The position numbers and the translations under genes are program-made. The notes under the pieces were generated by a model. It did not search any database. It had not been told where the DNA came from and saw only the letters and a program-made list of their open reading frames with translations. This document shows, piece after piece, positions 11,125 to 24,468 of a stretch of DNA of 64,000 nucleotides; within the stretch, counting starts at the first letter, position 1, and each line of letters begins with the position of its first letter. Source of the DNA: Rutstroemia sp. NJR-2017a BVV2 (Eukaryota > Ascomycota > Leotiomycetes > Helotiales > Rutstroemiaceae); NCBI GenBank assembly GCA_002946415.1, contig NJPS01000034.1:434001-498000 (forward strand), read 5' to 3'.

Positions 11125-14100
11125 GTTGAGGCGGCGTGTGGTAAAGAATCAGACGGAAGGAACGAAACGGAACAAATAAGTTTCAAGGTGCTGACAAAGG
11201 TGTATGCTCGACAGGTAAGAATCAATGAACCTTGAGGGATATAACTTTTTGTGGTGCCATCCATATAAATATATAAGCTCTGCAGAAACAACCAGGTGTG
11301 AGAGTCTATGGCACTAGTGACCGGGTTCCCATGTTTGACTGTTCACTAATTGCCCCAAAATACAAATATACCATGAGCGGCGTGCCTTATGGACGGAGGC
11401 AGTGACTTGGATATGTATCCGCCCCCAAGTTTAATCCTGGTAGCGTAATTGTGATTGATGTCTCCACTATCTACCGTCCTAAGGCCGCTTGGACAGGGTA
11501 TCGCCCCAAAGGTAAAATGATCCAACGGCGCTTATCGGAACATGAGCTCAATCCTAACAGTTGCAACTGTGGCAGGCTTGCCCAATCGCTGGTGATGCAC
11601 CAGTGCTTCTGGCGATCCTGGTGCACAACCTGCTCATCTGCAATTAGCAACTGAAAGTTAAAGTCCTGGATCAATAACATCTTTGCGGCTAAGGGGCTAG
11701 CCAAATCCTGGCATGAAAAGGAACTAACCCATATGTCTTTGTATTGGTAGCCCTTGCAACGATAGTCATCTCCAACGGAGTCTTGGGAAATTTGCGGTTA
11801 GCTCATGCAGATTTATTTTCAAGAATCAGCTCCTGACGCGTTTTGCGGGTCAAATCCTTCCACGCCCTATCCACAGAGGCTATGGAAAACAGGGGAGTCA
11901 GTGCAAAGCAAAGGCTGGATGCTACAACTGGATGAAAGCCCCAAAGATCTGGGCCCTAATCTGACCAGGTGGTCGCATGGCAGTTAACGAAATACGCAGG
12001 AAAGGAGATCGGTTCCCAGCACTTTAAAAAAACCAGCCTGACCGCTATGGTCGGGCCGTGGTTCCCCTAGTCCGGTCGGCAATGATATTGAAGAAACGCA
12101 ACGGCTCAAGGTCACTGCGTGGAGTGCTTGTTAGGAGGACATGTTCCAATTGATCGTGATTCATCTAGAGCGTGAGTAAATTGCTCGGGAACGGATGCAC
12201 TGAGGTACTGTAAAGCCCCTGTCGCAAGATCGACTTATCGTGCGACATGCGGAAGGCTTGCAGTGCTGCAGAGCTTACTGTAGGAAGCAGTCGAGAATAG
12301 CATGGCGCATGGGTGTCCTGGCAGGGCTAGATATTCAGGGTTCGCTGAGGGAACGAAACCGAGTGCGATAGAGAAAGGATAGCCTAGAGTTGCTGCCTAA
12401 ACCTACTTGCTTACTCGGGCGGTAGCAATATCAAAATCTGCTGATTCGCTACAGCACGCAGTACTTGTAGAGACTGTAGAGAGCAGCACAGCTCGTGTAC
12501 TCCGACCAGTTGGCTTATCCCAATAATGCCACAGCAGGTCATGAGAAGCTCAGGAGTGCAATTCCGATTAAAGTGGTGACGGATACCGTTGCTACATACA
12601 GTTAGATCCAACTCGTAAACGGCTAACGCCATCCAGGAGCAAGGGGAAAGACGACGGTCCCAGCAACCAGGACTACCAACAATACCCATAAACAAATAAC
12701 CTTAAACGCTCAGTTCCATGACTTAATTGTACGAAGACTCTTGGGGGCATTTCCAGATCAAAAGTGGACTATTCCGGGGAGTTCCTGAACAAAGCTATGC
12801 CTTTCTGATGGATCCCGATTGAGGATCTTGGTAATCTTCCACCAGCATGGAGAATGAGCGGACAGCGCTCTCCGGTGATGCAGTACCATCCGATTTGCTC
12901 GATTGTCGTATATTTCTCAGGATGACTACGGGATGGTCTCATACTTTAGCTCTCTGTCTGCAAAATCCACATCTTTAACCTCATGAAGACCTGTAGCAGA
13001 CAAAGGGTCTTTGCAACATTGGGCATGCAACACCGTCCTGCATTTCTCTCGCTGGAGCCAACTGCTCACTGACACTTCATCACTAGCTCCCGAAACTCAA
13101 AGTCCCCGCTCGGTACAAAACCATATCGATACATCGGTACTGAACGTACACAAGCGAACAAACCCGTGGAGCCGGTACTGTGGCACTCGTGGCCACAAAT
13201 GACCCAAGGATTGGGACTAGCTTCGCCGCGTTGGCACAGGATTAAAAGCGACTAAGCACGGCCCCACGAGGCCCCCCTAGCATCCCAGAAACCCAGCATG
13301 ACGCCAAGTTCCGACGCGCTGGAAAAGTGCCTCAAAATTTCCTCATTAGGACTATCATCGGCATTGAGTTAGCAGAGATTGCGGCATGGGTCAGTGCTTC
13401 CGGTCGGGAAAATCTTGTTTCAAGAACGGTGGCCTGATGGATCAGAATCAGCCACTCCTTAATTCCATCACCACTTGAGCTTGCTCTACTGCCGGTTACG
13501 GCTGGGTTATACTTGGCCATCCAGATTCGATGGTCATGTAAATCTGATACTTAGCAACTACCATGGAGATCGGACCGCCGTCCTACTTGCTGCGCAGAAG
13601 TCACTTCGGTGATTACGGATCGAATTCTGAGTATCAAAACATATACCTATTCACAAAAAGCGGCAATACCTCAACTCAACGCTACAAGTCTAACTTTAGA
13701 GACAGGCTACCTTCGAAGCTGGTTGCCTCATGATGACGGCGTTTGTTTGACAGGTGCCAAGGGTTTTACAAATATTAAAGTAGTATCGGTCCCGAAGCTT
13801 TTGATCCCAAAGTATCTTCTGATGTGATGCAGTCCCCCCTCGCCCCTCACAGGGCAACATCTCAAATTAGAGTTGCATTCGCCAAGGCCTGGATCATGTT
13901 GTTAAGCATAAAGTAGGATTACTGAAGGAGTGAATGTTGGAGCCAATGCCGATGTAAATCCTCCATCACAACTGCTGTTGATACCAACTCCAACTTACTG
14001 GAGTACATGCGGACTCCGGGGTAATGCCACCAAACGCTAACGCAGATTCAAGCCGTCGCTATTGTATGTGTCTCACGTCCCAAAAATAGAGACATGAGCG

Positions 14101-15245
14101 TGGCCGTTTGAAAATTCCGACAAACTTCTCAGTTTACCGGGCTGTACCTGCATAGTATATACTCGTCTTCGGTGACTACTTGGACCACATGCTGCCGGCA
14201 ATAATCCGAAATAGTCGCCGACCTGCTAGTCTGAAATCGCCCTAAAGGGATGCAGTCGAACATTCAACGGAACTGTGGCGTAAATGGAAGAATTCTGGAT
14301 CCAGATGGTCGGTGTTTTAGGTCTGCCTCCCTTGCACCTCGCCTCGAAGGAACCAAGGGTACTAACTACACACTCAAATTCTTGCTCCTATACTCTTTAT
14401 CAACTCAAAAATAAGCAAATTGAGATATTAATGTTTAGTTAATTGAGATCTGCAGATCTACTTCGGAAGCTACTTGAAATATATTAGCAACTATTTTGAG
14501 AATTGTTTAGACGTATTTCTAAATAGAGATAAAGAGACTCTTAAATCCGATTCTGGTGTTGGTGTGCAGAGACTCAACTCCCCCACATGGCTCGGTATCG
14601 TACAACAGCAGCAGGGTGTAAGCGGGTTTACATACGCCAAGCTTTAGGCAGTTACTTCGTAGACATCTAGTACTGTGATCAACATACATTCATGATTATT
14701 TCTGCACGTCGAGAGGAAGAATTGGGCATACTGAGACATCCAAGACTACGACTAATCTCCTGCTGTAATTATACTATGGCATTAGTTGTACATTATATCC
14801 CACTCTCCATTTGGAAATTAACAATCATCGTCGTTCTCCCGCATTAACGCCCTAAGCGATGAGTTTTCCCCATGATTGAAAATGACCCTTGACAACCAAC
14901 GTCCCCGAGATGAGATCACCGAAGTCTCCGCAGGATCCATTTCGCCCCGTTAACGAGGACAGTGATTTCTTGACCCCACAATTATATGGAACAAAATTAA
15001 TCTAGCAAGCGCAGGGAAGTTGGCTGATAAACTAGGCGACAGCGTCAAATTCCCACATGGAAAACCTCCATCCAGCAACCCATGAAAATCCCAACCTAAA
15101 CGCCATATCGATCCGCTCTATTGCAATTTAGTTGCATGTGTAAAGGTTGCCAGAGTGGCCAAAAAGGGCGAAGAAACCCGTAGCCGGGGCGAAGCAATTA
15201 CGCAGTGGAGCGTGCTCATATACAGGCAAACCGATCACTTAGAAG
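11125..15245. other. 4.1 kb region without recognisable genes
   Basis: No open frame longer than about 95 codons, no protein motif, no tRNA and no terminal inverted repeats could be found on either strand. Composition is mostly balanced, turning AT-rich around 14390-14540, where a perfect palindrome agatctgcagatct sits near 14446. It includes the promoter of the Zn2Cys6 gene at its left end and the 3' side of the lipase at its right. It may be long-decayed repeat DNA or a regulatory region. Confidence 0.4.
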
Positions 15246-17097
15246 CTAGAACGTGGCATAGGATTTGATCGCCGGTTCTGTAGTAATCTTCGGCATGTAG
15301 CTGAAGATATTGAGCGCGGCCAGGGGTATCAACGACTCGGTTTCCATAACATCGCTCAGGGAGATGCCTGGAGCAACTACGTTGCTACATTGGTCTTCCA
15401 CACGCAAGAACGATCCGGGCCCAGAGTGTGTCAGAGCGTCGGTGACGAGTGCGTAGGCCACGGGATTGTATAGAACACCTTCGTGCGTGTAGATGAGTCC
15501 TGCAGGAAGTCCTGCGCATGCACCTTTTCCCCGCGAGCGGCCTTGTCAGTATCTTGGCTTGATCTATTAAAAGAAGATTTGAGGATAGAGGATAATATCT
15601 GCGAATGTTTGACATGTCTGATGGAATAGGGGGATTCATAGCACGGATAACATCACTTGCCCGAATGTTCAAGCGGTTACTTTAAGGGGTATTCTAGAAT
15701 CAAGAGTTAAAAATAAGCTCACCTTGAAGGAAAGTATCAGACACGCCAACATTGCGAGCATCATTGAGATAACCAGTCGCAGCGGTGCCAGTCTGGGGTT
15801 GCGCGATTTCATCCGTGGCTGAGTAGACAGTGGTTGTTGGGACATAGGCCGAATCGCCACCGTTGGAGCGGAGCCTGTTCACGAAGTTTGATTGATAGTC
15901 CTGTTGGAGCACAGCCGGCGTGCACGCGATGTCGTTCCCAGTCTCAAATCCTGGACAGAGAATGTAGGCAAGGATCGTTCCATGATAATCAGGTGAGATG
16001 GCGATATGATCTGTGACGATGCTTGGGATTGATGGCCAGTACTCTGTGTTGAATTTGTCAGCTCAGTACATTAGGTAAGTCGATCAATGGGGGAAGCACG
16101 AACTGAAGGCCCATTGGGCATTGAGGGATCCTTGCGACCATGTGACAATGGCGGGCTTCCGTCTAGTCGTAGCATTGAAGTACTGCAGCGCATATGCGAC
16201 ATATTCAGCACTTATTTGAGCGTCACCTAGCAAAGCGTTCGGAATGTTCAAGTAAACAGGATCTGCGTAATCCGTTTGAGCTAGAAGTTTTCCAATGTTT
16301 GATCGGAAATTGATATATCCATAGGCTCCTGTACCAGGAGACATGACAATAGGTTGTTTCTTGCCCCACGTGAAATCCGGTGGAATATAGATAGCAGCTC
16401 GGAGATCATCTTCGCTGACCGAGAATGGTGCGTTCCCCTTCACCTTATTGTAGAACTCTGATGACGACGGCACCGCGGGATTTTGATTATTAGCAGCGTT
16501 TTCAAACGGGTCCTGTACTGATTTAGCTTCATCACAACTCCTGAAAACGAATGTCAACCTACGGCTCCAGATGCTACGGCTTGGATATCACTGGATGTGA
16601 AGCCATCCAACACAAGTTCTACGGCATCCTCCAGAATACTTGCTGGTGGTGTTGGAGAAGTACTAGGATCATTGATACCACATGCAGCTGCAACTGATGA
16701 TCTGGCCTGCTCGATGTTCGTAGGTGTTCCCGTCGGCTGAATTGCCGAGAACAGTTTCTGAACGAGAACTGGTACATTGGTACCGAAGATTGTTCCGTTG
16801 GCGATTGCCTCTATTCTCAGTCAGTGTACAGTGAAGCTTGCAAAGCAATGGTAGTTACACACGCTCTACTGCGTCGGCAGAAGTCAGTGCATCCTCCAAA
16901 TCATTGATTGTGGCAGGGATCGCCGAAACAAGACTTCCTGCATCTAGTACTCCGCTCACGATACCGGATACCAGACCCGTGATGGGATCTGTCGTGATGC
17001 CTGATGGTTGCGGAAACGGTGCTGGAACAGGGGCAGGTGCTGCCAGAGCTCTCGATGCAAAGACAGCCGCAGCTGCAAGGTAGGCATATCCACGCAT
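15246..17097 (-). CDS. secreted lipase, Candida antarctica lipase B family
   Basis: Five exons on the minus strand fit: 17097-16863, 16810-16563, 16512-16104, 16043-15723 and 15523-15246, about 496 residues. It opens with a signal peptide (MRGYAYLAAAAVFASRALA) and an Ala/Pro stretch, then a pro-region. The catalytic part carries PIVMSPGTGAYGY (oxyanion loop), TWSQGSLNAQW with nucleophile Ser287, PTTTVYSATDEIAQPQ with Asp375, and YTHEGVL with His418. This is the CALB order and spacing (VPGTGT, TWSQGGL, YSATDE, DHAG). It should hydrolyse triacylglycerols or other esters outside the cell. The intron at 16513-16562 (50 nt, GTAGGT...TACAG) is needed to pass a TGA. The last intron (15524-15722) is long and has a poor acceptor (GAAAAG), so this boundary is less sure. 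Confidence 0.85.
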
Positions 17098-18182
17098 AGT
17101 GTCGCTTTTTGTCACTGGCTCATATAGAAAATGTACGGGAATGCGACCTGGCTGCAACCATATACAAAGCAACATAAAGGAGCTGAAGCTGTTTAGATTT
17201 TACCCAAGACGGAAATGACGACTGCGCATCCTAATGATACTTCAATGTTCGCTGCGACTCCACCCTCCGGCATTCGACCCGGCTAGAAAACAGTGTATTT
17301 GTGGAGATCATGTGCTTCATCAGGCACGCGAAGATCGCTGTGCTTCTTCATGAAAAGCAACAAAAGTGGCATCGATGATCAATGCCGACGAATTGAGTAA
17401 ACAATACGCACGAAGGTAGTTTAGAGTAATGGGGCGGGGCTAGAAGTGGGAAAGTGGAAAGTCTGGTTCTGGGATTAAGCCAGAGTACGGTAATTCTAGT
17501 GCGTTTAATATCCGATGCTAGGCCGGAGACTCGTACTGTACAGTACGGTAAGATGGCCTTAAGCGAAACAGCAACGATGATGTAAACCATTTTTCAGCAA
17601 ACTATGCAGCTTACTGCAGGCTTGCAGAATCACTGAACTTTGTTGGACCTTGAGTCGCGGATGGCTGCACCCAGTATGCTGATGCTGGTGTTGTGTGTAT
17701 GTACTTCGTAGATCTAGTGCTATAGATCTGGTAACTCAGACGCCACAGCATCATTCCACAAATTCAAAGTACCACCCCTACATCGCGCTTTTCGTGGTGA
17801 ATGGATGTTTAAAGGCGATAGAACGAATTGTGGAAGTCTGTTTCCATAGTTACAAATACGAGTAAGTATATATATAGATGAAAGACTGGCGATCTTGAGC
17901 CACTAATAGGATCAACAGTCACTATTTCCTCCTCGAACCTCGGTCCTGCATTTCGGAGCATCGTCCGTAAAATCAAAAGGTCGCTACCCGATTCTATATT
18001 TCTAGTGCAATGGGTGTCGAAGTCGTGGTAGCTTTGGCTTTCTTTTGGACGGTTCGGAGCAACTTTACCATAAAGGTGGTTATGATGGTTGTAGGGTGCG
18101 CGTTGTTGAATGAGCCGTTGGCGTTGGAGATGTAAAGTCAGGTCCAGGTGAAACCTAGTATAGGCAGATAGAAACGACTTTA
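17098..18182. other. intergenic, lipase promoter
   Basis: About 1.1 kb between the lipase start and the 3' end of the histidine kinase. No gene is seen. Includes a short AT-rich tatatatag run near 17870. Confidence 0.45.
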
Positions 18183-20535
18183 TTACACAACTTTCGTAAA
18201 CTTCTTACTAACACTCAGTAGGAGGGGCGCAATGTCAGATATTCTGAATGGCTTCACGACAACATCATCCTTTTCCTCGTTAGCAAATCAACAGAAGTAC
18301 GTTGTATAAGATAGACAAGACACATTGCGGGGGACATACCATTCCTGAAGCCTTCGCCTGTTCCACATGTTCGGGTCGTGCATTGCCAGTGACTGCGACG
18401 ACAGGAACATGGGAACATATTAGACCATCATTCTGGAATTTTCTGATATGCTCCACGCAAACCCTGCCGTTCATAACGGGCATCTCGACATCCATAAGTA
18501 TCACATTCAAGCGATATCCAGAGTCTCCGTTGCCTTTCCAAAATGTTGTTTTTTGTAAAATCTCCAATGCTTGCTTTCCGTGATTCGCAATGATTACTCG
18601 GTGACCAAGGCTTTCTAATTGACGCCGTAATACCTTCTGGTTGATGAGATTATCTTCCACGAGCATAATATCAAGGATAGGCGTGTCAGCCGGATCTTCG
18701 GGGACTTGCTGAACGGTCACAGATGGTGTTTTTGGATTTCTATAGGATGAGGAGGGCTGACGGTAGGGTACAGGTCGAGGAAAAGGTTTCTCTTCATCGA
18801 GCGACGTACACCTCTTCGCCTTGATGTAGAAGCCAAAAATGCTGCCTTCGCCTGCTTCAGAGTTGAACCCAATCCTACCACCCTGCATCTCTGCGAGCGT
18901 ACGACAGATGTATAAACCCAAGCCACTCCCGCCATATTGCACGTGTGTATCAGACGATGCTTGACAGAAACGCTCAAAGAGATTCTTCTTCTCATCCTTA
19001 GCTAATCCTCTTCCGGTATCCTGAACGTTAAGGTGGATAAATACGGCGTTCTCGGCAATCCAATCTTTACCGTAGCAGTTATCCTCCCTTGGGTTGATTT
19101 GTGGAAGGTAGTGCAGGGCCCAAGGTTTCGAAGGGGCTGCCTCAAGTCCAAATGCGCACAAGCTCACGGTGATGACTCGTTTCGGTCGGCCCTTCGTAAA
19201 TTTAATAGCATTGCTGATGAGGTTGATTAGCATCTGACTCAGGCGACCGGCGTCCAGTTCCACGCAATCAAGATTCTCGAGTAGAAAAGAGTCATCGATA
19301 CGGAACTTGAAATCAATTTCATAAGTGTTCATTTCTCGCTCGAAAACCTTAAGCGTATCCTTCACTACCAGTAATGGTTGACATTTGTCCGGATTAAGAG
19401 GCAACAATCCTGCGTCGGCACGAGAAAGTGTGAGAATATCGTCAATGATGTGTTTTTGGTGCATGGTGCAGTATTCAATTGTTTCGATGCCATCGATTGT
19501 GTCCTCAATAAGCTTCTTTGGAACAGTAATCATACCACCTTGTGTGTCAGGTTCCAGTGCCTTCATCATTAATCCAATCTCTTCGGAACATTGAAGGACC
19601 ACCATCAGGGGATTTCGTATCTCGTGGGACGTCACATCGATGAAGTTTTGCTGTTGGCGTCTGACCTCCATGGCATCCTCTACTCTCTTCTTTTGAACTT
19701 CTTCTGCAAACTTCTGGTTGCTAACATCCGTAACTGAAATAACAACTGTCTCAACGGTATCGTCGCGGTTCAATCGAGAGTAGGCGGAGAGCAGGATCCA
19801 CATAGGCCGTCCTACTGATGTTTCGCGCTTAAGTCTGAATTCAAAGGTGACTGGAACCTTGTCTATAAGCACACGGTGCCACATATCCTTGACAGTATTG
19901 AGGTGATCAGGATGGACAATCAAGGCCCACCAACCGGTATTACAACATAAACCGATATGTTCTCCCTTGATCTGGGTTAGCTCTAGCCATACGTCGTTTG
20001 CGTAAAGAATGCGTCCGTCAGTCCCGCAGAGCAAGATACCAACAGGAGCATTCTTGGAGTACTGTGCATATCGCAGCTCCCTGTTGATTCCTTCTGACTT
20101 CGCTTGTGATTCGAAATGATATTCCTCATTTTCTCCATTTCTGGCAAGAACTTCAGTGAATTTGGAGGAGCTCGATGAAACGACCCGCCATCTGTTTCTG
20201 AGAGTATACTGGTCCCAAGATAGTCCTCCGAATGACACAGGGTTGGTGTTGGCTGGATTGAAATCCCCATCTTGCTGCATCGACCATGACTTGAACTCCC
20301 CGTAACTTAAACCCCTCCTCGCATCATCCAAGTCGTTACATGGCTGACCACGTAACGTCTCCAAGACAGATGACTGGACTATGAGCGCAGTATTCAAAAA
20401 GGCGAATTCCAAAACCGTATCACAACCTGTGTCGGATTCGAGGTCCAGGATGAAGGTGGGACGGGGATCTTGATTTAAGAACTCCAAACTACTGATGTTC
20501 TCCAGAAAGGAGATTTGTTCGCAGCAGTCACCCAT
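18183..20535 (-). CDS. hybrid sensor histidine kinase (PAS-HisKA-HATPase-REC)
   Basis: Two exons: 20535-18340 and 18269-18183, about 760 residues; a 70-nt intron lies inside the receiver domain. A PAS domain covers about residues 155-275 (APVGILLCGTDGRILYANDVW through a PAC-like SVTDVSNQ). HisKA carries the phospho-acceptor His304 in SHEIRNPL. The ATPase has the N box (LISNAIKF, Asn442), G1 DTGRGL, F box ERFCQ and G2 GGSGLGLYICR. The receiver at about 620-755 has acidic VEDN, phospho-acceptor Asp682 in MDVEMP, the TGNA motif and, supplied only by exon 2, the invariant Lys738 in DDVVVKPF. No transmembrane segment is seen, so it is probably a cytosolic sensor feeding a phosphorelay. The stimulus is unknown, and I cannot assign the fungal histidine-kinase class. 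Confidence 0.92.
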
Positions 20536-21657
20536 GAGTGTGAAGATGAGCCTAAAGTTTGCCGACTGGCGGAGAGCTTGTCATTGTTTCCAACTTAATC
20601 TTTCCATGAGTCCCTCCTTCTTGCCGCCTCGTCGTCTACTCCAAGACGTGACTTCGGCACCCTCGATTTTGAGTTGATATTATTATGTGACTGATATGTA
20701 CTCGTACGGCTGAAATGTATTTGGTGGTTAACGGCTCCTCTCGAACAAATGGAGGGAGGATGATGAGTGAGGATTGTGGATGTCTTCGTGCTATAAATTG
20801 CGCTAAGTATTTAGGTTACACCCAGAGCACATATAACCACTGCGATGATGACACGAGCATGTTCTTAGCCGTGTGGAGGCTTTAAATGGTGAAGAAAGGG
20901 GTGGCATTTTTGCGATGGAGTACGAGAAGCTTTCCAAAATACGGTAAATGATCCAGACCCTCTGTTTGAGAAAAGCCTAAGAACGCCACAAAAGTACTTA
21001 GGTTGGGAGCTAGTGAAGCATGCGAGTGCTAAACTTTCACGATTTGTCGGGGAAACATTCCACTACCTCCTGCTTCCCCCTATAAAATATAGAGTCTATT
21101 CGGTGGACCCCCGGGAATAAATACAGCACCAAGACATATTTGGTACAGCAAATGAAATCTTTATGATTTTGTACCGTGGCCATGGGTTCAATATTGTGTC
21201 AACCCCGGACTACCTAACTAGATCGCACAAGGTATTAGCAAGGGGTTTTGGCTTGTTACTTCAATCCAGTCATTCTTTCCAAGTTGTTTTTATTCATGAA
21301 GGGGAGACTACGATGGTAAAAGGGGGGCGGCTTCAATTTGCTAGCTTTTTTGGGCTTTGGGCTCGGAAGAAGTTGTAACTAATTGCTTTTCACGTTATGC
21401 TAACAGAGACATACTTGTAGGCGGCATGAGCCAGAGAACAGGGTGCTGAGCAATCATTAACCGCTAGTACATAAATCTTGATATTACAATCATCTCCACA
21501 CCGCTCAGATCATGCCGATGAATCAAGGTTTGACTTAGGGTTCTAGCTCGCGATGATCTTCGTAAGATGAACCTGCTCGGAGCCCTTTGTAAAACATGGT
21601 ACGACAGACTTATCCCTTTATGAACTAGAGCTGCTGAGGTCCCTACACATTAATCGT
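20536..21657. other. intergenic, histidine kinase promoter
   Basis: 1.1 kb with no recognisable gene; an open frame at 21163-21378 has no motif. A TATA-like tataaaatatag lies near 21080. It holds the kinase promoter and the 3' end of the DDGS gene. Confidence 0.4.
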
Positions 21658-23282
21658 CTAGATGCCAATAGCATGACCGTTGGTGTAGTTTCCTGTTGTG
21701 CCATTGCTCAGAGCTGCACTATTACCATCGACGAAGCCATTGGGCTTCCCATTGACTGGGGAACAACCGTTGGCCATCTTCTTCACATGACCGTTGGTGC
21801 CGTTCAACTGGCCAGCCTTTTTGGCGGCATTTTCAATCACTCTCTCCTCTTCCATCTTCGCATTCTCGGTGTATCCAGTATCAGAAGCATCGACATAAGC
21901 CTCCAATCCTTCGCCATTTCGTGGGTACTCTTTCATCAGCTCCTTGTGGCGACGTAGAGCAGCATTCATTTCCTCTGCGGATACATCGTTAAGGAACGTG
22001 CAGGATCCAAGGGGATTTGGCACAGCTGCTCTCAGTCGCCCGTCACGGGTCTTCAAAATTGCAGCAGTTGCCTTGGCAAGGATTTCCTCGTCGAATTGAT
22101 GGTGGTCCATGGAAAGACCAGCTCTCGAGAACAAGTTAAGGATCCGGCGATGCTCCTCATCACTCAATAGCTTGCGATTATTTGCAAGTGTTGCTGAGTA
22201 GGCCATGTCGATAGAAATCGCGTGCCCATGACGTAGTGGTGTCTCTGGTACCAGTTCGTGAAGAGGTGACCATCTGGGGATGTTAGCCAAGCTCTCCGGT
22301 ATATATCAAAAGTACTTACGTGTGACCGTAAGCGATAACACGATCTAGACCGATCTCGTGAAGGTTCGGTGTCTCTAGCTTCAACATCTCGTGGATACCA
22401 CCTCGGTTTATCTTATCCGCCGCATCGATCAATTCTTGTGAGGAGCCATCGGCTCGCCCGAAGGAGTTCTCAATGAGCTGCTCACAGTATTTATCCAAAA
22501 GATCGAAGGTCTCGAGGTGGGCACAGGAAGAAATCTTGATCAACTCTGCGAACCCATTGCGGATCTGGGCCGTGGGTAGGGTGCGAAGGAATGTGAAATC
22601 GAGGAACGTATGGATTGGGGCGTGGTAAGCACCTAATCTGTTCTTATAGTTTCCGTAGTTGACTGCGACTTTGATGGATACGGACGCATCGATTAGTCCA
22701 ATGACGGTAGTTGGGACTCGGATGAAATTGGTGTTTCTTCGGTATGCTGCGCACGCGAACCTGTAGACAACGTGTCAGGTTATATTCCCAGAGAAAGCAA
22801 AAGCACGAGCTGCAGGAATCGGAACTTACCCAGCAACATCAGTAACGAGTCCTCCTCCTACAACAAGTACTGGCTCCTATGGAACTGTTAGAACTTTCTT
22901 GATGAAGAGCTCATCAAAGATTGGCCAGAGTACAAACTTTGCGGAATATTCCAAACTCGTTCATGGAGTCTACTATACTCAGAAACGTTGGGATGGTTTT
23001 GGCCTTCTCGCCGATTTTAGTTTTGTGGATGACCAGCTCGATGCCATAGTGCTGGAAGTACTTTTCCATCTGCTTGCCATAGACATTGTAGATGTTTAAG
23101 TCAGTGACAGCCAAGCATCTCTGCCAGCGCTTGTAACAGTCTGCAAGGTTGGGATTATTGACATTGAATACTCCGTCAATGAAGGTGAAATCGTACTCGA
23201 TCTTTTCGTATCCTTCCACATGGAACCCGGCGTGGCCAGAGCTACTTGTGGTCTCGGATACTGTTGCTTTGAGGTCAGACAT
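21658..23282 (-). CDS. demethyl-4-deoxygadusol synthase (DHQS-like, mycosporine pathway)
   Basis: Four exons: 23282-22938, 22876-22830, 22760-22320 and 22273-21658, about 482 residues. The protein belongs to the sugar-phosphate cyclase superfamily of 3-dehydroquinate synthase. Seen are [14 protein letters not shown] (NAD loop), [39 protein letters not shown] (Glu203, a likely zinc ligand), GHTWSPLHE and [11 protein letters not shown] (His283 and His293 as likely zinc ligands). The DASVSIK-type segment differs from true DHQS and fits the EEVS/DDGS branch. These enzymes cyclise sedoheptulose 7-phosphate, and DDGS gives desmethyl-4-deoxygadusol. The divergent O-methyltransferase next door supports DDGS over EEVS. 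The C-terminal 60 residues are Asn/Gly-rich low complexity. The first intron has a GTTTGT donor. Confidence 0.88.
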
Positions 23283-24468
23283 GGTTGAAATTTGGATTGA
23301 AGTCGTTGAGTGTGTTGAAGTTTGATGCGGATGTCTGCAAGTGAGGACATGAGGTCTCTTAAGCAAATTAACAGTGGAGCCAACTCGACCAAGATCTCGT
23401 TATGAGATATATCGAGCACATCATGCCACGCCTACCTAGATCGATCTTCTAAAATGCATTAAAGACATCGTAGATCATGAACGAGAACATCTCATCACCC
23501 TGGCGGTCTCTGGAAACCCTGGTGATTTCTGAAGCAACAAATGAAATCCATCAATCACGGTACGTTGCGGTATAGGCTGCCACGGGCAAACATGAATTTT
23601 GATATATCTGCACGATTAGATTGCACCCATTTCTTAGTCCATCACGGTAACCACAACGGGGTCAGCCGTTGCAAGACTTGGTTTCCGATACAACTTTGAT
23701 GTCAGTCCCGAAATCCAGGCACAAAGCAACAACGAATCAGATGTGAACATGCTCCAACATGACGGCAGTACAGCTACGAAAATGCATTAAACAAGCGCGA
23801 AGAGAACGCGGGCTAGGAGCAGGACTTCTCCACAGTATGCAAGATGCAATCCGAATCGAAAATTTCCATAGGGACCCCACGATCAGCTGGTGCCATCTCG
23901 GGTAGATGTAGTTTCAGGGCGTCGCCTTACACTACTGTACTAGCTGCCCCGCATAGATCTCGACACTTCGTTGTCCTGTTCATTTTGTAGCACGACTTCT
24001 GTATCTAACCGCTTGCACACCCTCAAACTGATGGCGTGTATTTGTTCATCTTTCTGATTGGAGATTAATCTGATATCTCCTTGGGCTTCATGTTGAGCAT
24101 CAGAGTGTGGTGTTCTCGCGATTTTGTTGTAAGCTATGTCGTTTAACATTTTCGACCAGGTGTTGGCCCCCCACTTCGCTTCCCATTACACGGGCAGACT
24201 AGTCTCAGTATGATGATGGACCTGCCGAAATTGAGACAATTTGCTCATCGACTATAATTCGTAATAAACGACCTGTCGAATCGATTACGCTTACACTTAC
24301 AAGATGAACTGACAAGACCGAATACGACAGGACGGGAATAACCCACATGTTCGGCTCCTGTTCGGGATGAGCCGTGGTGCTTTCACTCTCTAGAGAGCGC
24401 CAAATAGATCTTTGAATCATGAAAATACCATACTACACATTGTACGGAGGGACTGTATAGGCATTACC
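23283..24468. promoter_or_regulatory. shared divergent promoter of the DDGS/O-methyltransferase pair
   Basis: 1.19 kb between the two divergent starts. No coding sequence is seen. By position it should contain the control elements of both genes. I cannot name a specific binding site. Confidence 0.5.

Noticed and set aside
15130..15240. tRNA-like start (gttgccagagtggcc) resembling a class II tRNA
   Set aside because: No matching anticodon stem, T arm or acceptor partner follows within tRNA length.
16513..16562. Frameshift in the lipase gene between exon frames
   Set aside because: A 50-nt canonical intron (GTAGGT to TACAG) joins the two frames in phase, so no frameshift is needed.
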